The translations under genes and the position numbers were made by a program. The notes under the pieces were generated by a model. That model made no database searches, was not told the origin of the DNA, and was given only the letters and a program-made list of their open reading frames with translations. Positions 6,374 to 11,855 of a DNA stretch of 11,855 nucleotides are shown one piece after another. Where the stretch lies: the NCBI GenBank assembly GCA_012267605.1, contig JAAXGF010000141.1:1-11855 (forward strand). Direction: 5' to 3'. Positions within the stretch are counted from its first letter, which is position 1. Each line of letters opens with the position of its first letter. Source of the DNA: Alphaproteobacteria bacterium (GTDB taxonomy: Bacteria; Pseudomonadota; Alphaproteobacteria; JAAXGF01).

Positions 6374-9300
6374 ATGAGTATCGAAAAATTTGCTGCGATC
6401 ACGGGAGCCAACCCGAAATTCATTGTATTGGAGCAATCGGGTGGCGAAATCCTGGTTCCGGAATTCATGGATTTGTTCGGCGCGGAATTCGTCCGTCAAG
6501 GGGCAGACCTGCTTCTGGTCGGCAAAGGTGGAACGACGGCGTTAGTTAAGAATTATTTTGCCAGTGATCTTTCGAATGGCGAGGCGTGGCCACTTGTCGC
6601 CGAGAATGGCGGCGTGCTTTCCTTTGATCTCGTCAAATCTTTGGCAGCGCCAGCGGCCCCCGGGCAGTACGCGCAAGCGGGTCCCGCCGGGCAAGGCGCG
6701 GCTATTGGCCAAGTTGCTACCGTGACCGGTGACGTGACCGCGACACGTGTTGATGGCACCGTCGTCACGCTCACCGTCGATTCGCCGGTGTTTCAGGGCG
6801 ACGAACTGGAAACCGGCGACGGCGCCGCCATCGGTCTGGTGTTCAACGATAAATCGAGCTTCGCGCTAGATGCGAATGCGCGACTGGTCCTCGACAGCCT
6901 GATTTACGACCCGTCTACCGGCGACGGATCCTCGACGTTCTCCATGGTCCGTGGCGTATTCGTATTCGTCAGCGGTGAAATCGCCGCCAACAACCCCGAG
7001 GAAATGACCATTACTACGCCCGTGGCGACGATCGGCGTGCGCGGTACCAGCGGCGGCGGTGATGTCGGCAAGATCGTAACCGTTGGCCTGTTCCCGGAGG
7101 AAGAAGGCAAAGTCACCGGTTCCATGGTGGTTACGGGCCCCACCGGCTGGCAGGTGATACTCAGCGATCCATTCGCCTCGGTTTCGATTGCCGGCGCGGA
7201 CGGGGACCCGATTCAAGGGATCCTATCGCCGGCCCAGGTGCTGACCACCTTTGGTAACGCCCTTGATACCATGGGCACCGACCCCAACCGCCTCGTCGGC
7301 AGGAGTGAAGTCGACGACCGGGGCGGCGACGAAGCTATTACAAATTCAAGTTCGTTCACCGCGACGTCAGGAGACGGTGCCGGCGACGACGGCGATGCGG
7401 ATGATCTCGATCCCTTGGACTTGATCGACGTTCTTGAGGCCGAGGAGATGGAGGAATCGGAAGAAGAGGAGGAAGACGTCGCTGCGGACGACGACGACGA
7501 AAGAGAGGACGACGAAGACCTAATTCTATTCCTGCTCACCAACGGCGTGGAAGTTGAAGACCTCGTCGAAGTGGTCTTCGTCCCCCAAAATAACAATAAT
7601 AATAACGATGGTGGCATGGACACCATGGATGCCGGCATGGACACAATGATGGGCGGTGGTGTGCCTAATGATGAGGTGACACCGATAGATCCAGACGATC
7701 CGGTAGATGAGATGACGGCCGTCGCTGCACTCGCCAGTAACGTCGCGGGTTTCAATGTCGTAGACGGAACTCAGTCCGTCGAAGGAACCGTATCGACCTT
7801 TTCAAATCTCAATTTGGGGACCATCAATCCGGTATTCTCGATCGGCGACGGTCTTATCCTGACGACCGGCGAACAGAACCCCGAGCAATTTGGTCCCGAA
7901 GTGGCGCTCAACGTTGATTCGAATTTCGCCGGCGACGACGATTTGGATGAAATTGTTTTCGTCGAAAACATCATTGGGCCCACGAGTGACGCGGCCGTGG
8001 TTGAATTTGATTTTACGTCACCCGCCGGCGCGAATTCGATCATCCTTGAATTCTTCTTCGCGACGGAAGAGTTTCCCGATCAAGAGAATACCCCTGACAT
8101 CGCCGCGATTTTCGTGGATGCGGGCGGGAATCCTCGGCCCGAGGACAACGTTTTGTTTTTACGGGATAATGGGCCGGTCGGCTTCTTCTTTGGACAGAAC
8201 GAAGATCAATGTCTCACCAATTCCGGCCAGCTCTCCATCGGGTACGACGGCCTGACCGAGCCACGTACCTTGCCAAAACTGCTCGGACAGGGCGCGAACC
8301 ACTCGATCAAAATCGCGATTGCCGATACTGGCGACGCGGAACGGGATAGCGCCTTGTTTATTTCGATCCGGGGGTTCGGCCTCGCAGCCGGGGCGGGAGA
8401 CGAAGGGGCGTTTATCGTTGGCTCCGATGGCGACGATCAATTGACCGGTGGTGCCGGCGATGACTTCCTGTTCGGTTTGGCGGGCAACGACGATCTCACC
8501 GGCGCCGCCGGAAATGATACGCTGGATGGTGGTGAGGACGAGACTTCCGTTTTCGGGACCGATTTCGATAGCGTCGATTACTCGAATTCCCAGGCGGGTG
8601 TCACGGTTGATCTCGCCAATGGCACGGCACTTGATGGGCTAGGCGGTACTGATACGCTGGAGGGGATCGAGGAAATCGAGGGATCGGGTTTCAGCGACCT
8701 TCTGATCGGCGGCGATCCCACGGGTAATTTTATCGAATCCTTCGAGGGACTGGCCGGCGACGACACCATCCAGGGCGGTAACTTGGTTCCCAATTCCTTG
8801 ATTCCGAAATTCAGGGTCGAATACGACCAGGATCCGACCGGCGTCACCGTCGATTTGGAGAATGGAACCGCACTCGACGGTTTTGGCGACACGGATTCGC
8901 TGTCGAACATCAGCGCGGTCGTTGGCTCCGCTCAAGACGACCTCATCATCGGTAACGATAGCGCCACTATCGAAGACGGTCTCGAAGGTTTGGGTGGAGA
9001 CGACACCATAGATGGCGGTGGCGGATTCGATAAGGTGGCGTTCTTGGAATCGCCGGCTGGCGTATCGGTGGACCTCACCGCGAACACTGCGTTGGACGGT
9101 TTTGGCGGCACGGATACCTTGATAGATATCGAGGGCGCTCTTGGCTCTGATTTCGCCGATACTTTCACCGGCAACGCCAGCGCCAATGCGTTCGAGGGGC
9201 GGGGCGGCAACGACACCGTCGATGGCGCCGCTGGCAACGACACCATTCGCGGCGATGCGGGCGAAGACAATCTTACCGGCGGACCCGGCGCAGACGACTT

Positions 9301-9673
9301 CGAGTATGCGATGCTCACTGATGGCACGTTTGTCGCCAACAATGTTACTGCGGCCTCGGTTGGCGCGACCGGCGACATCATTGCCGAATTCGTGAGTGGG
9401 ATTGACAATATCGTCTTAGATGCAACGGAATTCGGTTTCGACGTTGGCCAAAATTTCGTGGATATGGAGAACTTCGCCAGACTCGAAACATCGTTTGACG
9501 GGTTCCTACCGACGCAGCCTGACCAACAGGGCTCAAGCCAAACCTTCAACAACAACGAACCGACCGTCATATTCTCGGAGCAGGACGGCGCTCTCTACTA
9601 CGATGCGAATGGTTCCGACCCCGGGGTACACGGTCATCGCCACCGTCCAGGCCGGTGCCATCAACGCCGGTGA
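6374..9673 (+). CDS. Large FecR/choice-of-anchor-L/RTX protein, type I secretion substrate, frameshifted C-terminus
   Basis: The sequence encodes 1,099 residues; the last 15 (1085-1099) are out of frame, and restoring the frame gives about 1,109. The ATG at 6374 has GGAG six bases upstream (6364-6367). Order of parts: N-terminal region (1-90); Ala/Pro/Gly linker (91-110); FecR-like domain (112-226) ending MTITTPVATIGVRGT; acidic segment (about 333-383, runs of D and E); Asn/Met/Gly linker (406-430); choice-of-anchor-L-like domain (about 470-670) with GLILTTG, FFFATEEFPD and IKIAIADTGDAERDS; RTX nonapeptides (683-720) and three repeat modules (736-970); serralysin-like type I secretion C-terminus with GALYYDANGS. 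There is no Sec signal peptide, which fits type I export. RTX repeats bind calcium. A surface or secreted adhesin or matrix role is inferred; no enzyme domain was seen. No type I transporter genes lie in the window. The frameshift would damage the secretion tail. Confidence 0.9.
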   Translation: MSIEKFAAITGANPKFIVLEQSGGEILVPEFMDLFGAEFVRQGADLLLVGKGGTTALVKNYFASDLSNGEAWPLVAENGGVLSFDLVKSLAAPAAPGQYAQAGPAGQGAAIGQVATVTGDVTATRVDGTVVTLTVDSPVFQGDELETGDGAAIGLVFNDKSSFALDANARLVLDSLIYDPSTGDGSSTFSMVRGVFVFVSGEIAANNPEEMTITTPVATIGVRGTSGGGDVGKIVTVGLFPEEEGKVTGSMVVTGPTGWQVILSDPFASVSIAGADGDPIQGILSPAQVLTTFGNALDTMGTDPNRLVGRSEVDDRGGDEAITNSSSFTATSGDGAGDDGDADDLDPLDLIDVLEAEEMEESEEEEEDVAADDDDEREDDEDLILFLLTNGVEVEDLVEVVFVPQNNNNNNDGGMDTMDAGMDTMMGGGVPNDEVTPIDPDDPVDEMTAVAALASNVAGFNVVDGTQSVEGTVSTFSNLNLGTINPVFSIGDGLILTTGEQNPEQFGPEVALNVDSNFAGDDDLDEIVFVENIIGPTSDAAVVEFDFTSPAGANSIILEFFFATEEFPDQENTPDIAAIFVDAGGNPRPEDNVLFLRDNGPVGFFFGQNEDQCLTNSGQLSIGYDGLTEPRTLPKLLGQGANHSIKIAIADTGDAERDSALFISIRGFGLAAGAGDEGAFIVGSDGDDQLTGGAGDDFLFGLAGNDDLTGAAGNDTLDGGEDETSVFGTDFDSVDYSNSQAGVTVDLANGTALDGLGGTDTLEGIEEIEGSGFSDLLIGGDPTGNFIESFEGLAGDDTIQGGNLVPNSLIPKFRVEYDQDPTGVTVDLENGTALDGFGDTDSLSNISAVVGSAQDDLIIGNDSATIEDGLEGLGGDDTIDGGGGFDKVAFLESPAGVSVDLTANTALDGFGGTDTLIDIEGALGSDFADTFTGNASANAFEGRGGNDTVDGAAGNDTIRGDAGEDNLTGGPGADDFEYAMLTDGTFVANNVTAASVGATGDIIAEFVSGIDNIVLDATEFGFDVGQNFVDMENFARLETSFDGFLPTQPDQQGSSQTFNNNEPTVIFSEQDGALYYDANGSDPGVHGHRHRPGRCHQRR
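8579..9283 (+). repeat. Three tandem RTX-type repeat modules inside the large protein
   Basis: Three units of about 67-83 residues (736-802, 816-882, 888-970) each carry GVTVDL-x-NGTALDG-x-GGTDTL, then a bridge of about 10 residues, then GSxxxDxxxGN, and end in nonapeptides such as GLGGDDTIDGG. The copies are diverged at DNA level, so they are old protein repeats and not a recent DNA duplication. Confidence 0.85.
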
Positions 9674-9704
9674 TATCGAGGTTGTCGAACAGTTCCCCAA
9701 CTAG
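9627..9704 (+). pseudogene. Displaced 3' end of the RTX gene (+1 frame)
   Basis: Starting at TAC (9627) the +1 frame reads 25 codons, YTVIATVQAGAINAGD and on to a Phe-Pro-Asn end, with a TAG at 9702-9704. This is the expected continuation after LYYDANGSDPG in type I secretion C-terminal domains. Removing one base from CCCCGGGG (9619-9626) joins the two frames exactly. Either the gene has a recent single-base insertion, or the assembly has a homopolymer error, or a +1 slip is used. Confidence 0.8.
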
Positions 9705-9737
9705 TTTTTTCGGTTGGTGTTTGCGGTTCGGGGGAAT

Positions 9738-9751
9738 CCGCCATTTGGCGG
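9738..9751. terminator. Small hairpin between convergent genes
   Basis: CCGCC and GGCGG pair around an ATTT loop in the 84-bp gap between the RTX gene end and the convergent deacetylase-like gene. The stem is only 5 bp and neither side has a clear T-run, so a shared terminator role is weakly supported. Confidence 0.25.
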
Positions 9752-9788
9752 TACGCCGTTGCGCCCACGGTCACGAACCTAAGGATTC

Positions 9789-11087
9789 CTAATTTGCGGG
9801 CGCTACTGGTGCTAGCGCCTGAGGGCTGAAATCCGGGGGTTCAAGAACCGGGGTTGATTCACTCAGGTAAGGTAATTTCGCGGCGGCAGGAAGGGCGCGC
9901 CCGCTCGTGAGCGCCGCGATTGTGCTTATCGGCACCAAGGAAAATCCGCGGGATTTCAAGGTCGGCAACCATTGAACCAGTTCGTCGACGGTAACCGAAT
10001 GCGGATGACCTATACCCACCGCATGACCGCGACTTGCGGCGACGGCTTCGAGTTCCGTCAATTTCGAGCGAACGTGCACGGGGTCGATGATGTGGTCGAT
10101 GAAGACGTCCCGCTCCGCGGTTGGCAGGTCGATAGCCTTTGCGACAGAGGCACCAACCGACAAATGGGTGGTTCGCGAATCGAGAAACAGCAAACCTCGC
10201 GAATGGAGAATCTGGAGCACGGATTCCATTAGATCGTGCTCGCGCGTGAAGCGACTGCCCATATGATTATTAACGCCGACGTAGCCTTCGAAACGCGAGA
10301 GATTCCACTCAAGCCGGCGCAATAATTCCGTTTCTGACGTGCTCGTGACAAGTGCGTTTGGACCTGGATCTTGATCTTGGTTTTCCGGTTCCATGGGCAA
10401 ATGCAATAGCAATTCGTGCCCGGCCGTTCGCGCCGTTTCGGTGCTTTCCGATAGATTTTCGACATACGGGAGGAACGCCAATGTCAAAGGTCCGGTAAGT
10501 GCGGTTACGCGATTCACCTCCGCGGCGTTGTGTCCCAAGTCGTCGATAACCAGGGCGACCATGGGCTGTGCAATCGCCGTCTCAGGAATCGCTACGGCGA
10601 ACCTCCGCCACGCAGGCGGCACGATCTTGTTGGTGCTGACTTCACCGGGGTAGGCTACCGAATCAGGCGGATGCGCCAAGTTCGACGGTAGGGTTGGTTC
10701 AGGCGCGGCGACTGAATCGACCAGAGCCGACACCAACAATTTCGCGCCGGGTTCAAGCTCGGACTCTTCCTTGGAAATCGTCTCGGTGAGCGACTCGTGA
10801 TTCCTTTCTGGCGATGTCTTCGATGGCGATCCAAGAGCCATTTCAGTTCGTGGAATCGCGGTTGGTGGATCAGCCGACCCACCAGGATCGGGAACGGCAG
10901 TGATCGCAACGGGCTCGATCTCTTGGACGTTCGTGGACTTGGCCGAATCCGCGCCGACGCTAAGAATGAGAACTGCGGAAAATGTGGTAATCACTGCTGT
11001 CCCCATAAGAATGGCAACGGCCCCGCCGGGAACCGATCTTATACGTACAGTGAAACGTCTGATATATTCTGAAACGGAAAGAGCCAA
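9789..11087 (-). CDS. Divergent polysaccharide deacetylase family protein (DUF610/YibQ)
   Basis: The product is 432 residues. A short basic N-terminus (RRFTVRIR) precedes one membrane segment (about 21-45), then a Pro/Ser/Glu-rich linker (about 50-165), then the YibQ-like domain (about 175-395), so the domain is expected in the periplasm on an inner-membrane anchor. Family motifs visible are VIDDLG (180-185), HLPMEP (229-234), GVNNHMGSRFT (271-281), FLDSRTT (301-307), RDVFIDH (326-332) and GIGHPH (358-363). The family is related to NodB-type deacetylases, but its substrate is not well established; a cell-envelope role is inferred. The start is TTG at 11087-11085, with GGAG six bases upstream (GGAGTGAAGG). 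The first in-frame ATG (residue 28) would cut into the membrane segment, so TTG is preferred. The usual ctpA or nudix neighbours are absent here. It converges on the RTX gene and diverges from the MFS gene. Confidence 0.92.
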   Translation of the reverse strand: MALSVSEYIRRFTVRIRSVPGGAVAILMGTAVITTFSAVLILSVGADSAKSTNVQEIEPVAITAVPDPGGSADPPTAIPRTEMALGSPSKTSPERNHESLTETISKEESELEPGAKLLVSALVDSVAAPEPTLPSNLAHPPDSVAYPGEVSTNKIVPPAWRRFAVAIPETAIAQPMVALVIDDLGHNAAEVNRVTALTGPLTLAFLPYVENLSESTETARTAGHELLLHLPMEPENQDQDPGPNALVTSTSETELLRRLEWNLSRFEGYVGVNNHMGSRFTREHDLMESVLQILHSRGLLFLDSRTTHLSVGASVAKAIDLPTAERDVFIDHIIDPVHVRSKLTELEAVAASRGHAVGIGHPHSVTVDELVQWLPTLKSRGFSLVPISTIAALTSGRALPAAAKLPYLSESTPVLEPPDFSPQALAPVAPAN

Positions 11088-11244
11088 CCTTCACTCCGAA
11101 ATAATAATTTTCAATTTCGCGCCACTCGCCGCCAGATCAGGGATGACAAATTCAGACCCGCGATGGTGACCATTGCAGGCTTCGGGGATCGCGTCGCTCT
11201 CGCCGACTGACTTGCAAACCTCAACCAGCAAACCGTAACTTCCG

Positions 11245-11855
11245 ATGACAATGTTGTCACCGCTTCGCAATCCCGTCTACCGAAACCTCTTTTTCGCTCA
11301 GGTCATTGCCCTAACTGGAACGGGGTTGGCTACTGTTGCCCTCACTTTGCTCGCGCATGACCTTGCGGGTGGCAACGCAGGCATGGTTCTCGGCACAGCG
11401 CTCGCCATCAAGATGGTCGCCTATATCGTCGTCGCACCGGTCGTTGGTGGCATTGCTCATCGGCTGCCCAGAAAATTTGTGCTCGTTAGCTTGGACGTGG
11501 CGCGTGCGCTTCTCGTAGCCTTGTTGCCGTGGATCGAGGAGATATGGCAAGTCTATCTCCTGATATTTATGCTCAACGCCTGCGCAGCCGGCTTCACGCC
11601 ACTCTATCAGGCGGCCATTCCCGATGTATTGGTGGATGAATCCCTTTACACCCGCGCCCTGTCTCTTTCGCGATTGACACGTGACCTTGAACTACTTGCC
11701 AGTCCGATGATTGCCGCGTTCTTGCTCGTATTCGCTTCTTATCACGTCCTCTTCATGGTCAATGCTGTCGCATTCGTTCTTTCCGGGCTGATGATCATTT
11801 CGACCGGATTTCCGGCGCCTCCCGCAAGCGATCGGGGGCCCGGTATTTTCGCCAA
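11245..11855 (+). CDS. MFS transporter, N-terminal part, cut by the window end
   Basis: The frame from the ATG at 11245 is open through the last base, giving 203 complete codons. The product starts MTMLSPLRNPVYRNLFFAQV and has alternating hydrophobic helices typical of the major facilitator superfamily. Motif A is visible between helices 2 and 3 as G-G-I-A-H-R-L-P-R-K (about residues 68-77). Further helices are at about 79-95, 101-118 and 152-187. It is most like the drug/solute-efflux MFS proteins with a short N-terminus of the LRNPVYRNLFFAQ type; the substrate cannot be told. A second ATG at 11251 is possible, and neither has a good Shine-Dalgarno. The 157-bp gap to the deacetylase-like gene must hold divergent promoters, but none is clear. 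The C-terminal half lies outside the window. Confidence 0.88.
   Translation, partial: MTMLSPLRNPVYRNLFFAQVIALTGTGLATVALTLLAHDLAGGNAGMVLGTALAIKMVAYIVVAPVVGGIAHRLPRKFVLVSLDVARALLVALLPWIEEIWQVYLLIFMLNACAAGFTPLYQAAIPDVLVDESLYTRALSLSRLTRDLELLASPMIAAFLLVFASYHVLFMVNAVAFVLSGLMIISTGFPAPPASDRGPGIFA

Noticed and set aside
6463..6673. LapG-type di-alanine cleavage site in the RTX N-terminus
   Set aside because: AAPAAPG at residues 91-97 lacks the usual AAG-type context, and no LapD/LapG genes are in view, so the call is not supported.
7213..7755. Minus-strand Ser-rich open frame
   Set aside because: It is the antisense of the Asp/Glu-coding tract, where GAC/GAA triplets read as Ser-rich sequence on the other strand; not a gene.
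8579..9283. CRISPR-like or recent tandem DNA repeat
   Set aside because: Units are long, coding and diverged at DNA level; they are RTX protein modules.

Overview
The window looks like a piece of an alphaproteobacterial chromosome. Three things support this: recA is followed directly by alaS, a gene order known from many Alphaproteobacteria; a direct-repeat LexA operator of the alphaproteobacterial form (GAAC-N7-GAAC) lies upstream of recA; and the chromosomal part has a moderately high GC content. The organism cannot be named more closely from the sequence alone. The window opens at, or just inside, a mobile element and ends inside a transporter gene.

Layout. Bases 1 to about 1898 are an AT-richer IS1595-type insertion sequence. 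It holds an intact DDE transposase on the minus strand (891-1835) with its own promoter in the right inverted repeat. A 50-residue micro-ORF (738-890) starts on the base after the transposase stop codon. A 244-residue protein with a HEPN-type RNxxxH motif is encoded on the plus strand (26-760). The right end of the element lies about 12 bp from the LexA operator of recA. The housekeeping pair recA (2046-3116) and alaS (3475-6114) follows, separated by 358 bp with two hairpins but no convincing gene.

Next is a large secreted-type protein gene (6374-9673) with its own promoter and ribosome-binding site. Its domain order is a short N-terminal region, a FecR-like domain, an extremely acidic segment, an Asn/Met-rich linker, a choice-of-anchor-L-like domain, three RTX-type repeat modules and a type I secretion C-terminus. 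One extra base in the run CCCCGGGG at 9619-9626 throws the last 25 or so codons out of frame. Those codons survive intact in the +1 frame up to a stop at 9704. Convergent to it is a membrane-anchored divergent polysaccharide deacetylase of the YibQ/DUF610 family (9789-11087) with a TTG start. Divergent from that is an MFS transporter (11245 onward) cut by the window edge.

Functionally, recA and alaS are core genes. The accessory content is the IS with its HEPN-type cargo, placed against the SOS control region, and the RTX surface or secreted protein. Points most worth checking are the cargo-bearing IS beside the recA operator, the micro-ORF behind the transposase, and the frameshift in the RTX secretion tail.
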